Source: Neckera pumila (Eukaryota > Streptophyta > Bryopsida > Hypnales > Neckeraceae). From it: a stretch of 64,000 bases of DNA. Position numbers and translations under genes: made by a program. Below are positions 34,832 to 49,746 of this stretch, piece by piece. The number at the start of each line of letters is the position of its first letter. Position 1 is the first letter of the stretch. Below the pieces are notes generated by a model that saw nothing but the letters and a program-made list of their open reading frames with translations, did no database searches and had not been told where the DNA came from. The stretch covers positions 13,718,065 to 13,782,064 of the forward strand of contig OZ018416.1 of the NCBI GenBank assembly GCA_963969595.1. The letters are read 5' to 3'.

Positions 34832-37800
34832 CCAAAATCTAAAAAAATCTAAGCCCACCAACCAAAATCAACTATGGGAACAATTTCAAGGTACTTTAGG
34901 GGACATTTTCAAGAAACTCTACAATGCTAGCCCGGTACATAAACGAAAATGGACGCATCTAAAAAATCTAAAAAGCACAAAGACCACCATCACAATAAAC
35001 CATCGGGATGGGTTCAAGGTACATTAAAAGACACATTAAGGCCCCCCTACAGTTTTGGATGCACCTACAAAATCTAAAAAAATCAAAAAATCCACCAACT
35101 GCAATTAACTATTGGGACGGTTTCAAGGTAATTTAGGAGATACTTTACAGAAACTCTACAGTGCAAGCTCAGGTACATGATTGGGCGGAAATAGAGACAC
35201 TTACAAACTCAAAAAAAAATCAAAGCCCATCATTTCCAATTTACCATTGGAAAGTTTTAAGGTACTATAGGGATACCTTAGGAAAACTCTACAGTTTAGT
35301 CCAGCTACATGGACAGAACTGGATGCACCTACAAAATCTAAAAAAATCAAGAATCCACCAACCACAGTTAACTATTGGGACGGTTTCAAGGTAATTTAGA
35401 GGATACTTTATAGAAACTCTACAGTGCAAGCCCAAGTACATGATTGGACGGAAATGGACACACTTACAAATTCAAAAAAAATCAAAGCCCATCAATCCAG
35501 TTTACCATTGGGAAGTTTCAATGTACTTTAGGAGATGCTTTAGGAAAACTCTACAATTTAGTCCAGCTACATGGACAGAACTGGATGCACTTACAAAATC
35601 TAAAATAATCAAGAACCCACCAACCGCAATTAACTATTGGGATGGTTTCAAGGTAATTTAAGAGATACTTTACAGAAACTCTACAGTGCAAGCCCAAGTA
35701 TATGATTGGACGGAAATGGACATAATTACGAATTCAAAAAAAATCAGAGCCCATCAATTCCAGTTTACCATTGGGAAGTTTCAAGGTACTTTAGGAGATG
35801 CTTTAGGAAAACTCTACAATTTAGTCCAGCTACATGGACAGAACTGGATGCACCTACAAAATCTAAAAAAATCAAAAACCCACCAACCACAGTTAACTAT
35901 TGGGACGGTTTCAAGGTAATTTGGGGGATACTTTATAGAAACTCTACAATGCAAGCCCAAGTACATGATTAGACGAAAAATGGACACACTTACACACTCC
36001 AAAAAAATTAGAGCCCATCAATCCAGTTTACCATTGGGAAGTTTCAAGGTACTTTAAGAGATGCTTCAGGAAAACTCTACAATTTAGTCTAGCTACATGG
36101 ACAGAACTAGATGCACCTACAATATCTAAAAAAATCAAGAACCCACCAACCACAGTTAACTATTGGGATGGTTTCAAGGTAATTTAGGGGATACTTTATA
36201 GAAACTCTATAGTGCAAGTCCAGTTATATGATTGGGTGGAAATAGAGACACTTACAAACTCAAAAAAATCAGAGCCCATCAATTCCAATTTACCATTGGG
36301 AAGTTTCAAGGTACTTTAGGGATACTTTAGAAAAACTCTACAGTTTAGTCCAACTACATGGACAGAACTAGATGCACCTACAAAATCTAAGAAAATCAGG
36401 AACCCACCAACTACAGTTAACTATTGGGACGGATTCAAGGTAATTTAGGGGATACTTTATAGAGACTCTACAGTGCAAGCCCAAGTACATGATTGGACGG
36501 AAATAGACACACTTACAAACTCAAAAAAAAACAGAGCCCATCAATCCAGTTTACCATTGGGAAGTTTCAAGGTACTTTAGGGGATCCTTTAGGAAAACTC
36601 TACAATTTAGTCTAGGTACATCGGCAGAAATGGATGAACCTCCAAAATCTAAAAAAATCAAGAACCCACCAACTAGAAACAACTATTGGGATGTCTTCAA
36701 GGTAATTTAGTAGATACACTATAGAAACTCTACAGTGCAAGCCCAAGTACATGATTGGACGGAAATGGACACACTTACAAATTCCAAAAAAATCAGAGCC
36801 CATTCATTCCAGTTTACCATTGGGAAGTTTCAAGGTACTTTAGGAGATGCTTTAGGAAAACTATACAATTTAGTCCAAGCTACATGGACAAAACTGGATG
36901 CACCTACAAAATCTAAAAAAATCAAGAACCCACCAACCGCAATTAACTATTGGGATGGTTTCAAGGTAATTTAGGGGATACTTTATAGAAACTCTACAGT
37001 GCAAGCCCAAGTACATGATTGGACGGAAATGGACACACTTACAAACTCAAAAAAAGTCATAGCCCATCTATCGCAGTTTACCATTGCGATAGTTTCAAGG
37101 TACTTTAGGGGATACTTTAGGAAAACTCTACAGTTTAGTCCAACTACATGGACAGAACTGGATGCACCTACAAAATCTAAAAAAATCAAGAACCCACAAC
37201 CCACAGTTAACTATTGGGATGGTTTCAAGGTAATTTAGAAGATACACTATAGAAACTCTACAGTGCAAGCCCAAGTACATGATTGGATGAAAATGGACAC
37301 ATTTACAAACTCAAAAATAATGAGAGCCCATCAATTCCAGTTTACCATTAAGAATTTTGAAGGTACTTTAGGAGATGCTTTAGGAAAACTCTACAAATTA
37401 GTCCAGGTACATAGGCCAAAATGGATGAACCTACAAAATCTAAGAAAATCAAGAGTCCACCAACTAAAGTCAACTATTGAGAAGTTTTCAAGGTGATTTA
37501 GGGGATACTTTATAGAAACTCTACAGTGCAAGCTCAAGTACATGATTGGATGAAAATGGACACATTTACCAACTCAAAAAAATCAGAGCCCATCAATTCC
37601 AATTTACCATTGGGAAGTTTCAAGGTACTTTAGGGGATCCTTTAGGAAAACTCTACAGTTTAGTCCAGCTACATGGACAGAACTGGATGCACCTACAAAA
37701 TCTAAGAAAATCAGGAACCCACCAACCACAGTTAACTATTGGGACGGTTTCAAGGTAATTTAGGGGATAGTTTATAGAAACTCTACAGTGCAAGCCCAAG

Positions 37801-40800
37801 TACATGATTGGACGGAAATGGACACACTTACAAACTCAAAAAAAATCCAAGCCCATCAATTCCAGTTTACCATTGGGAAGTTTCAAGGTACTTTAGGGAT
37901 ACTTTAGGAAAACTCTACAATTTAGTCGAGGTACATAGGCCAAAATGGATGAACCTACAAAATCTAAAAAAATCAAGAACCCACAACCCACAGTTAACTA
38001 TTGGGATGGTTTCAAGGTAATTTAGGGGATACTTTATAGAAACTCTACAGTGCAAGCCCAAATACATGACTGGACGAAAATGGACACACTTACAAACTCA
38101 AAAAAAATCAGAGCCCATCAATCCAGTTTACCATTGGGAAGTTTCAAGGTACTTTAGGAGATGCTTTAGAAAAACTCTACAATTTAGTCCAGGTACATAG
38201 GCCAAAATGGATGAACCTACAAAATCTAAGAAAATCAAGAGTCCACCAACTAAAGTCAACTATTGAGACGTTTTTCAAGGTGATTTAGGGGATACTTTAT
38301 AGAAACTCTATAGTGCAAGTCCAGATACATGATTGGGCGGAAATAGACACATTTACCAACTCAAAAAAATCAGAGCCCATCAATTCCAATTTACCATTGG
38401 GAAGTTCCAAGGTACTATAGGGATGCTTGAGGAAAACTCTACAATTTAGTCCAACTACATGGACAAGAACTGGATGCACCTACAAAATCTAAGAAAATCA
38501 GGAACCCACCAACCACAGTTAACTATTGGGATGGTTTCAAGGTTATTCTAGGGGATACTTTATAGAAACTCTTCAGTGCAAGTCCAAATACATGATTGGA
38601 CGGAAATGGACACACTTACAAACTCAAAAAAAATCAGAGCCCATCAATCGCAGTTTACTATTGGGAAGTTTCAAGGTACTTTAGGGATACTTTAGGAAAG
38701 CTCTACAATTTAGTGCAGGTACATAGGCCAAAATGGATGAACCTACAAAATCTAAAAAAATCAAAAGTCCACAAACTAAAGTCAACTATTGGGATGTTTT
38801 CATAGTAATTTAGGGGATACTTTATAGAAACTCTATAGTGCAAGTCCAGATACATGATTGGGCGGAAATAGAGACACTTACAAACTCAAAAAAATCAGAG
38901 CCCATCAATTCCAGTTTACCATTGCAAAGTTTCAAGGTGTTTTAGGGATACTTTAGGAAAACTCTACAATTTAGTCCAAGTACAAGGACAAAACTGGATG
39001 CACCTACAAAATCTAAAAAAATCAAGAACCCACCAACCGCAATTAACTATTGGGATGGTTTCAAGGTAATTTAGGGGATACTTTATAGAAACTCTACAGT
39101 GCAAGCCCAAGTACAAGATTGGACGGAAATGGACACACTTACAAACTCAAAAAAAATCAGAGCCCATCGAACCAGTTTACCATTGGGAAGTTTCAAGGTA
39201 CTCTAGGGATACTTTAGGAAAACTCTACAATTTAGTCTAGGTACATAGGCATAACTGGATGAACCTACAAAATCTAAAAAAATCAAGAACCCACCAACTA
39301 GAGTCAACTATTGGGATGTTTTCAAGATAATTTAGGGGATACTTTATAGAAACTCTACAGTGCAAGTCCAAATACATGATTGGACGGAAATAGAGAAACT
39401 TACAAACTAAAAAAAAATTAGAGCCCATTCATTCCAGTTTACCATTGGGAAGTTTCAAGGTACTTTAGGAGATGCTTTAGGAAAACTCTACGATTTTGTC
39501 TAGCTACATGGACAGAACTGGATGCACCTCCAAAATCTAAAAAAGGAAGAACCCACCAACCACAGTTAACTATTGGGACGGTTTCAAGGTAATTTAGGGG
39601 ATACTTTATAGAAACTCTACAGTGCAAGCCCAAGTACATGATTGGACAAAAATGGACACACTTACAAACTCAAAAAAAATTAGAGCCCATCAATTCCAGT
39701 TTACCATTGGAAAGTTTCAAGGTACTTTAGGGGATCCTTTAGGAAAACTCTACAATTTAGTCTAGGTACATGGGCAAAAATGGATGAACCTACAAAATCT
39801 AAGAAAATCAAGAGTCCACCAACTAAAGTCAACTATTGAGACGTTTTCAAGGTAATTTAGGGGATACTTTATAGAAACTCTATAGTGCAAGTCCAGATAC
39901 ATGATTGGGCGGAAACGGACACACTTACAAACTCAAAAAAATCAGAACCCATCATTTCCAATTTACCATTGGGAAGCTTCAAAGTACTTTAGAGATACAT
40001 TAGGAAAACTCTACAATTTAGTATAGGTACATCGGCAAAAATGAATGAACCTACAAAATATAAAAAAATCAAGAACCTACCAACCACAGTTAGCCATTGG
40101 GATGGTTTTAAGGTAATTTAGGGGATACTTTATAGAAACTCTACAGTGCAAGCCCAAGTACATGATTGGACGGAAATGGACACACTTACAGACTCAAAAA
40201 TAATCAGAGCCCACCAATCGCAGTTTACCATTGGGAAGTTTTAAGGTACTTTAGGAGATGCTTTAGGAAAACTCTACAATTTAGTCCAGCTACATGAATA
40301 AAACTGGATGCACCTACAAAATCTAAAATAATCAAGAACCCACCAACCGCAATTAACTATTGGGATGGTTTCAAGGTAATTTAAGAGATACTTTATAGAA
40401 ACTCTACAGTGCAAGCCCAAATACATGATTGGATGGAAATGGACATACTTACAAACTCAAAAAAAATCAGAGCCCATCAATTCCAGTTTACCATTGGGAA
40501 GTTTCAAGGTACTTTAGAGATACTTTAGGAAAACTCTACAATTTAGTCCAACTACATGGACAGAACTGGATGCACCTACAAAATCTAAAAAAATCAAGAA
40601 CCCACCAACCACAATTAACTATTGGGATGGATTCAAGGTAATTTAAGAGATACTTTATAGAACCTCCTTAGTGCAAGCCCAAGTACATGATTGGACGAAA
40701 GTGGACACACTTACAAACTGAAAAAAAATCAGAGCCCGTCAATTCCACTTTACCATTGGGAAGTTTCAAGGTACTATAGGGATACCTTAGGAAAACTCTA

Positions 40801-42685
40801 CAATTTAGTCTAGGTACATAGGCATAACTGGATGAACCTACAAAATCTAAAAAAATCAAGAACACACCAACCACAGTTCACTATTGGGACGGATTCAAGG
40901 TAATTTAGGGGATACTTTATAGAAACTCTACAGTGCAAGCCCAAATACATGATTGGACGAAAATAGAGACATTTACAAATTCAAAAACAATCAGAGCCCA
41001 TCAATCCTGTTTACCATTGGGAAGTTTCAAGGTACTTTAGGAGATGCTTTAGGAAAACTCTACAATTTAGTCCAGGTACATAGGCAGAAATGGATGAACC
41101 TCCAAAATCTAAAAAAATCAAGAACCCACCAACGGCAATTAACTATTGGGACGGTTTCGAGGTAATTTAGGGGATACACTATAGAAACTCTACAATGCAA
41201 GCCCAAGTACATGATTGGACGGAAATGGACACACTTACAAACTCAAAAATAATGAGAGCCCATCAACTCCAATTTACCTTTGGAAAGTTTCAATGTACTT
41301 TAGGAGATGCTTTAGGAAAACTCTATAGTTTAGTCCAGCTACATGGACAGAACTGGATGAACCTACAAAATCTAAAAAAATCAAGAACCCACCAACGGCA
41401 ATTAACTATTGGGACGGTTTCAAGGAAATTTAGGGGATACTTTATAGAAACTCTACAGTGCAAGCCCAAATACATGATTGGACGGAAATGGACACACTTA
41501 CAAACTCAAAAAAAATCAGAGTCCATCAATTCTAGTTTACTATTGGGAAGTTTCAAGGTACTTTAGGGATCATTTAGGAAAACTCTACAATTTAGTCTAG
41601 GTACATAGGCATAACTGGATGAACCTACAAAATCTAAAAAAATCAAGAACTTACCAACTAGAGTCAACTATTGGGATGTTTTCAAGGTAATTTAGGGGAT
41701 ACTTTATAGGAACTCTACAGTGCAAGTCCAAATACATGATTGGACGGAAATAGAGAAACTTACAAACTCAAAAAAAATCAGAGCCCATCAATCCAGTTTA
41801 CCATTGGGAAGTTTCAAGGTACTTTAGGAGATGCTTTAGGAAAACTCTACAAATTAGTCCAGGTACATAGGCAAAAATGGATGAACCTACAAAATCTAAG
41901 AAAGTCAAGAGTGCACCAACTAAAGTCAACTATTGAGACGTTTTCAAGGTAATTTAGGGGATACTTTATAGAAACGCTACAGTGCAAGTCCAGATACATT
42001 ATTGGGCGGAAATAGGGACACTTACAAATTCAAAAAAATCAGAGCCCATCAATTCCAGTTTACCATTGGGAAGTTTCAAGGTACTTTAGGGATACTTTAG
42101 GAAAACTCTACAGTTTAGTCCAGCTACATGGACAGAACTAGATGGACCTTTAAAATCTTAAAAAATCAAGAATCCACCAACCGCAATTGACTATTGGGAT
42201 GGTTTCAAGGTAATTTAGGGGATAATTTATAGAAACTCTACAGTGCAAGCCCAAGTACATGATTGGACGAAAATGGACACACTTACAAACTCAAAAAAAG
42301 TCATAGCCCATCTATCGCAGTTTACCATTGCGATAGTTTCAAGGTACTTTAGGGGATACTTTAGGAAAACTCTACAGTTTAGTCCAACTACATGGACAGA
42401 ACTGGATGCACCTACAAAATCTAAAAAAATCAAGAACCCACCAACCGTAGTTAACTATTGGGATGGTTTCAAGGTAATTTAAGGGATACTTTATAGAAAC
42501 TCTACAGTGCAAGCCCAAATACATGATTGGACGGAAATGGACACACTTACATACTCCAAAAAAAGTCAGAGCCCATCAATCGCAGTTTACCATTGCGATA
42601 GTTTCAAGGTACTTTAGGGGATCCTTTAGGAAAACTCTATAGTTTTAGTCCATATACATGGACGGAAATGGATGCACCTACCTCA
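34832..42685 (+). repeat. Satellite array: 131-bp monomers arranged as about 30 dimers of 262 bp
   Basis: The anchor CTCTACAGTGCAAGCCCAAG recurs every 262 bp on average, 29 times between 35161 and about 42508, with an eroded copy near 34925. Each 262-bp unit consists of two related 131-bp halves. Both open TTTCAAGGTA(A/C)TTTAGG and contain a CTCTACA block. One continues GTACATGATTGGACGGAAATGG, the other CTACATGGACAGAACTGGATGC. Units are closely similar in the body and diverge at the left edge (34832-35150); the right edge breaks off near 42685. Stop codons are sparse in several frames on both strands, so fragmentary frames of 60-120 codons recur, but they are repeats of each other and not genes. 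Confidence 0.95.
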
Positions 42686-44034
42686 TGTACTGTACACCTA
42701 TCCAACTTTTTAGCTCACAAATCTTGAACAAGTGTGGATAGGGGACAGAATTGGAGAATCGGATTTAGCTGAGGATGGTAATGGATGAATGTCATAATTT
42801 CATCTAAACAAATGTGACATTCTTTAATATATACGTGAAAATTCATCTTTGTCTATTTTTGATGGTAGCTATCAAAACATTTGACACTCGTGCATAAAAT
42901 ATGTATGAGTAGCTAGGGCCTATTTTTCCAGTAAGCTTTAAGGTCATATCACCTAAAATTGAATAAATTGTAAATTTTTTTATTTTGTTGCCCATTTTTA
43001 ATAGCTAATAATGACACGTTACAATCATATTTTGAAGTTGAAGAATTGAGAGATTTAGATCACAGTGTAATGAATAGTAGATACATCAAAATTTTGAGTG
43101 ACAATAATGGAGTAGGTGAGTGACAATAATGGAGCAGGTTAGTGACTGCAATAGAAACACCTTTGTAGATGTAAATCCATCACAAAAGTTATTGTTTTAG
43201 GATTTTGATATAGTGGTTGTTTAGGAGGGAACCTTTACCATTTTGGATGAATGACATGACCATTATGGATGTACATTAGGTTTTCAGTGGGTCTAATAAC
43301 TATTTGGTACTATTTAGGTAGCACAATTCAATAAGTCAATGTCCGAATAATATTTCATCAATTGCTACTGCATTGTTTTACATTTGTATTAGTGTAAAAA
43401 AAATTTATTCCATCTATCCTATAGAGGCATCACAACAGTTTTTCCTATAATGGAATCATCTACCTTGGATAATTATTACATGCAAAATGTTATAAAGGGG
43501 TCAAACTAAAATTTGTTGAACTTTATACAATTTGTGCCATAATTTAAATATTCCTGCATTGAACATTAATCGCGCAACGAGCCTCTATATATTTCATATA
43601 TTTGTTAGGGCATGCTTTTGGAAACGTTACAATAATGTGGTTCTACCCTAGGTACAATCCCGCTTGCCAGAAGCTCAAGATTTGAGTCAAGATTGTGCAA
43701 AAAAATAATTTTTGAATTTTTTTCAAGGATTTTAAGGTATTTTTTTAAGAGCATTATAAACTTTAAAAATAAATTTCGAAGCTCATCATTGAGCAAATAT
43801 GAAAAAGAATTCTAGTCTCTAATTTAGAATTTTGAATAAACGCAAGCCTAGTACATTTTTTTAGAACAGTTCCTTCTATATGGATGTAATTTAAGATTGT
43901 AACACTAAACCTTTGTCTAGCATACTCTAAAGGACAAAGTCCTATTTTTGCTTGTTTAAAGCAATGAGATATCTAATTTTCTAAGTTCCGTGTATGCAAA
44001 AATTTATTATATTCAATAAAAAAATAAAATTTAA

Positions 44035-44305
44035 TGCCTGAAGTCCAAAGGCCATTTTCTTTTGTCAAAAAACACTTAAAATTGCCATTTTCAATGCAAA
44101 CAACAAAAATTTTAACATTTGTTTCTTTTGCATATTCAACCATAGGAATTTGCATTAGACTAGCATGAGAATTTTGGAAGAGAGTTCTGGAATTTCTAGA
44201 AGAAAGACCATATCAATCACCAGGTATAACTATATAAGTGTTTAAGTGAAGAAAATGCATTTTTTTTGGTCCTAGCCGAACCAGATAATAAAGCTTTGAA
44301 TCTTC
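44035..44305 (-). mobile_element. Fragment of a type 2 TTAA element, target of a nested insertion
   Basis: In reverse complement this matches the right part of 5122-6020, for example GAAGAAAATGCATTTTTTTT against the AATTTTTTTTCTTCACTTTA block. It breaks at 44306, where a TTAA is followed by a new element start, so a second copy appears to have inserted into it. Confidence 0.4.
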
Positions 44306-44309
44306 TTAA

Positions 44310-45240
44310 CCCCTAAAGGACCAAGGTGATTTTCCTATCATAATCCAATCAAAATTGTCATTTCTATTGCAAAGTGAAAAGAGCTTTAAAAATTGTTTTT
44401 TTTGCATATCCAACCGTAAGATCTTGTATTTGACTAGTATGTAAATATATGGAAGAAATTTCAAAAACTTTGACCATATAGATAGCAAGATATATGCATT
44501 TAAAGTAGAAAAAAATAAGTTTTATTGCACCTTGCTTGATGAGATTTTTTAGCTTTGAATCTTTTTAGTTCAAATTATTTGCACTATTGATTTTGATTTT
44601 CTATTTATTTATGTTAAGTAGTTAAGTTGGGATTCTACAAAAAAAAAATAGAAAATCAAACACTTAATTTTCACTCATTAAAAAATTGTTAAGTAGAGGT
44701 GGGTTCAAGATTGAAGAAAAAACTAAATTGTTAACAGCTTTTAGATGGATTTGAATTGCAATAATTCCAATGGTGAGATTGTTCTAGCAAAAAGTTCTAA
44801 CCCTGTCTAATAATTCTTTTTGAAAAATCTAAAAATGCCATTCAAAAATGAATTCTGCAAGTTATTTTTCAAGAAGATGCTTAGATTGCCCAAAAAACTA
44901 AGATTGTCCATAACTTTTTTATTATTAGTCCAAATTAAATGAAACAAAGCTTCAAATGTAGACAAAAATATAATCTTTGAGAAAAAAAATTTCGGTGTTT
45001 TTTATGTCCTCGGTCTCCCAAAGAACTTGTTGTCCATTGGATTGTTAACGAACAAGGCATTATTTTGATTTTTTGTGATTTCTTTAGTGCTGCCCGCTAA
45101 ACTCCATTTTTGCTTATTGTGCCATAAATTTTGCCCCTGGGTGTCAATTAAAATAAAAACTATATATTCACAAAGTTCTCGCAAAAATGCGCAATCTCAA
45201 ATAATTCCAAAATGTAAAGTAGACAAGAACTTTGGCTAAA
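44310..45240 (-). mobile_element. Type 2 TTAA-bounded element, reverse orientation, one end resolved
   Basis: TTAA (44306-44309) is followed by CCCCTAAAGGACCAAGG. The interior matches 5122-6020 in reverse complement: the GTAAGATCTTGTATTTGACT and AGCAAGATAT blocks come first, and the CTTAGGAGCAGAAGTTATGG counterpart lies near 45115-45140. The far end could not be placed and is estimated. Confidence 0.5.
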
Positions 45241-48200
45241 TTGCCAAATTCTTAAACAAGTGCTATCGAGCTTGGCAACAACAAAATGAAAAAGGGGTAG
45301 AAAATAAAAGGCAGAAGCAGCCTTTTTGTGCTTTTATAAAACTCCTTTCCCTCCCAAATTACCTAAAACTACCTAGAATTAAACCTAAATCACCTCTAAT
45401 TATTAGAAAATCCAATCTATTATTGTGATCACTCTAATTTTTGGAGAAATGCTCCAAATGGCAAACTAATAGTGCCATTGGCTTTTTTAAACCCAAAAAC
45501 AACTTAAATGTCCTCCAACCTCCTACTTCCAAGTCATTTGGCTTGCAAAAGCCCGCAAATTGCACATCAAAGAAAAGGTGAAAAAACCTAATGATGGAGT
45601 TTACATTTTTTGACTAGCTTGGATGTTTTGGAAGGTTCTTAAAATCATGAAAAGAGTCCTTTTTTGAATTCTATTGGACATTGCAAGCTCCTAGACATGG
45701 ATAAAGGTATTGAATATTTGAAATTTTGCTTGAATTTGATGTAGCTATCAATTTTGGTACTTATTAGTATCGGAATGCCTAGAAACTAGTTTGCGCTTTT
45801 TAATATGACAAAAAATACCTATTCTAATTCTTAATGGAATTTTATTGTCACTTGTGTAATTTCCATTAATTTTCCATTGTTGATAAACATAGTTGACTTT
45901 CCACGGAGTCATCTTTTGAAATTTCAAAAATTTCAATTATATTTTGGGTAACTTTAGGAATCTTACACTATTTATAAGAGGATCAAAATTCATTATTTCT
46001 TTGGAGAGGAATCATTCAAATAGTAGGGAATTTGGATGAACAAATTTGCTATTGAGCTATTGGTGTGTTTTTATGGTAAAACACGTCTCTCCAATCTCTG
46101 GACGCGTGTTGTGTATTGCTTGGATTTTACTTGTGGGGTCCAAAAGTAACTTCTTGCATTTTTTTTTGAAATGGTGGTGATTCTTTTGAAATGGATGGCA
46201 TAGATCATTTGTATAAATTTCTAATTAAGTAAGACACTTTCCATTTTGTATTACTAACTCTTATAAACCTATGCTCCGTCATATGCATTTAAAGGTGTGG
46301 TTTGGATCTTATTTAATTTAGGAAGCCAAATTCTCTCTTAAATTCCTAATTGACTCTTTAGACACCTAATTAGATACTAGAAACAAAAAATGAAAGTGTT
46401 TAAGGCACTTCTAGAGTTTTAGGAACAAATCATTGTATTAATGGAGACTTCTTACCAAGTATGATGCAAACATTTTTTTTATATTTTTTTAAGTATAAAT
46501 TCTATAAAAACTGAGCAAAAGTGATTTTTTTTTAAATCATGTAACAAACCCAAGGCTCATAGATTCTATTGGACTTTTTCTTTGCCATGATGAAAATATG
46601 TCATCCAAATCATTTCATCCATTTTGAATATTGTAATCTCAAACTTGATAGGAATTTATGTATAATTCATTCAATATAAAAAATTTCAAATTTCAAAAAA
46701 GCTTACCTAGATGAGGTAATTATATTGCACTATTGCAATGCGAATTCTTTGCTTATCTAAAATAGACATTGAAATTAAAAAATGATAAACATAAGCATCT
46801 ATTGATTTTGTCATTTTTGCTTGTGAAATTCTTTATTAATCTGAATAAGTTTTGTATAATTTGGATACTTTGATCTTCAATTGATGTAAGGTATAAAGGT
46901 TCAATTTTGCAAATTTGGACTTTGATTTGAACCCCTCAAAGACAAGGGATAGTCCAATTTCCAAATCCTTAAGTGTGAATATTCATTACAAAAAATAACC
47001 TAAAAGAATAAATTTTTATGATGATTTTTCAACACATACTATAACATATGCTCTATATATCACATTATTATATATTTATTTGTTGGATCTGCTAATATAT
47101 TAAAAATACTTATGAATTATTATTTCAAATAAAATTTAGGAAATTCTTTCTAAGTCTAATTGTAGATTGAATATTTATAATTTTGACAAAAATTTAAAAT
47201 CTTAAGTTTAATTATGATGATTTCTTAACATTGGATTATAGATATTTATTCAAACTATTTTTGACGCATTATAATTTGAATTCAAAAAGTTATTTTTGAG
47301 GTGAAATATATATTTGATTCTTTTGAATTATTTTGTATTTGCAAAATAAAGTTTTGATAACCCATACCTAAGTAATGCAAGATTCTACAAGAAACTATCT
47401 AAATATATGAAAACCAAGATTTTCTTTGCTGTCATTAGCTCTCCAAAATTTGAAAATCTAGTCCTTAAGTAGTTAAATTAGAAAATTGTTTTCCTAATTC
47501 AACTTCTTGTAACTTTAGAGAATTTTTTAAATCTATTAGTTCCAATTTTTTTTCTTCATTTTCAATGCCCATGCAAAAATTCTCTTCATGCTCATCACCT
47601 TGAGTATGAACTTTCAATCTTTGAAAAGCCACTATATGAGCCAACTGAAATAGTTCAATTCCAATAAACCCTTTTCAAGATTGTTAATGCAATAGATTTT
47701 TAATATCACTTTGTCAAATTTCTGTTTTGCCCTCCTTAATAATATTATGACTATTACCTACCACTAAATTTTTTTACATTTTGGATTTGGCAACCACAGT
47801 GGCTACAAATTGTATGAAAAAGACAAGATGTGGCATGTTTTGGTTTTATTGAATTCAGATGGAGACCCATATCATTTGAGAGATCTTTTGATAAGAAAAA
47901 GTTAATTTTTTGTAGGTGGACTAGAGAATTTAAAGATATATAGAAAATTTTAGGCAATTAGTTTTTTTTGTAAAAGCCATGTAAAATTTCACAATAACTA
48001 GAGTTCTTGGCTACAATGCTAATGAAGACAAAATATTTTTCTTACAATATGAATCCCAAATACAAGAACCTACTAGTGAATTTAACTTTCACAAAGTCCT
48101 TCCCCCCAAAGTTGTATTTTTTCTAAGGCTTAAGTATTATTTGAGATAAAAAATATTTAGTGCAATATGATTTTGATGCCAAAATCTAGTGATGGAGCAT

Positions 48201-49746
48201 ACATCTAAAGGACCGGGGGTATTCAAAAATAGGTCTTGTTTTCTTGACTAGCTCTTGTAACAAGCATAATTCTTTATAATGATTGCCACCATTGAGATAA
48301 AAGAAGAATTATATTGCTTTCCTATGAAAAGAAGATCAACAAAATTGTGTGATTTTTAAGAAAATGCCACCGTTGGCAAGGTTGATAAAAGATATTCACC
48401 GGTTAGGTGATACTTTGTACATAAGCTAAAATCATAATGTTGAAATTGAGATGCTCAACAGTGCTTCAAAACTTTTTTTTTTTTTTCCATGAGTATATAT
48501 CATCATGATTTTGATTTATAATATTTTTTAGCTTTGAAGTGTGAAAAAAAAGAATATGAGCATTTGAAGTAAATGCCTAAAGCGCCTTTGCTATTTTCAA
48601 AAAATCAGTCACCAAAAATTGCACACTTGATCATTTCTTGATTAGATTGCAATGACGAATTTAGTGGAAAGAATCATCTACAATAGGATTTCTTTGTTAT
48701 TCATGGATTATTGGTGAGGTTTATATTTTAAATTTTCTATAAATGTAGTTGCAAAAGCCATGTGGTGGCCTTGCAGTCCTTCAGAGGTTAAGGAACAATT
48801 AAATATTCCAAGAAATGGACAAGATTGCAAGCTATTTTATTGGTTTCAATGCTTTGTAATGTTCATTTGTATTCATTTAAAGAATGGAAAGAGACTTGTT
48901 TTGAAGTTGTCAAATGTAAACCCATGCTAATCCAAATAATATAATGTAATGAAACTATATAAAATTGAAATGTAGCATCTTTAAAGAATGTTAGATGAAC
49001 TATTTAGATATACTGTTTGTAAATCTTTAAATACAATAATTAACTATATATTTCATTTGTCCATGGATGAATGCACCAATCAAGATTTCAATTTTGAATA
49101 ATCCTCATGTTAGAAGGACCATTTATATTCCTTTATTTTGAAAGGAATGGCCCTACTACCAATCATTATGATCAATATCAAAATTAGAAAGAGGAAATCT
49201 TAATGAATGGTTCTAACTTGCCTTGTAAAGTAAGTAAACCTAAGAATCAATGTTTTTTGTATAAAAAATATACCTTGCCTTGTCCACATTGTACTAACAA
49301 ATATCTAGATGGAGGGAGTCACATAGGTCAACATCAGTTAGAGATAACGTTGTATTGCTAAAAGAAGAAGCTATAGACAGTGTTCTTTGCTTAGTTGTAT
49401 CCCTTCTCTACACTTGTCTAAGCTTGACTTATTGTGCAAGATAGATATACCTAACGGCATTGTTCTTTGTTTCAACATCAAATAGAGAGAACAATGTATT
49501 GCCAGAAAAAGAAACTATTGATAATATTGCTTGCTTAATACTGTTCTCTTTCTACACTTGTTCAAACTTGACTTGTTATCCAAGATAGGTATCCCTAACT
49601 TTTTTCTTTGTTTCACCCCAATGAATTTTTTGGCAAATGAAAATAAATTTGTTTTTGAAATTCAACCATATAAAAGTGTGGTAGGCTATTATAGGAATGT
49701 ATAGAAGAAACTCATAATTTTTTGACTACATAGATTTTAAGATTAA

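Noticed and set aside
35161..42482. Many 60-123 codon frames on both strands, with recurrent peptides such as those at 36999-37238, 41195-41566 and 42243-42482
   Set aside because: They repeat with the 262-bp satellite period, appear in several frames and on both strands, and carry no domain. They are a by-product of the repeat.
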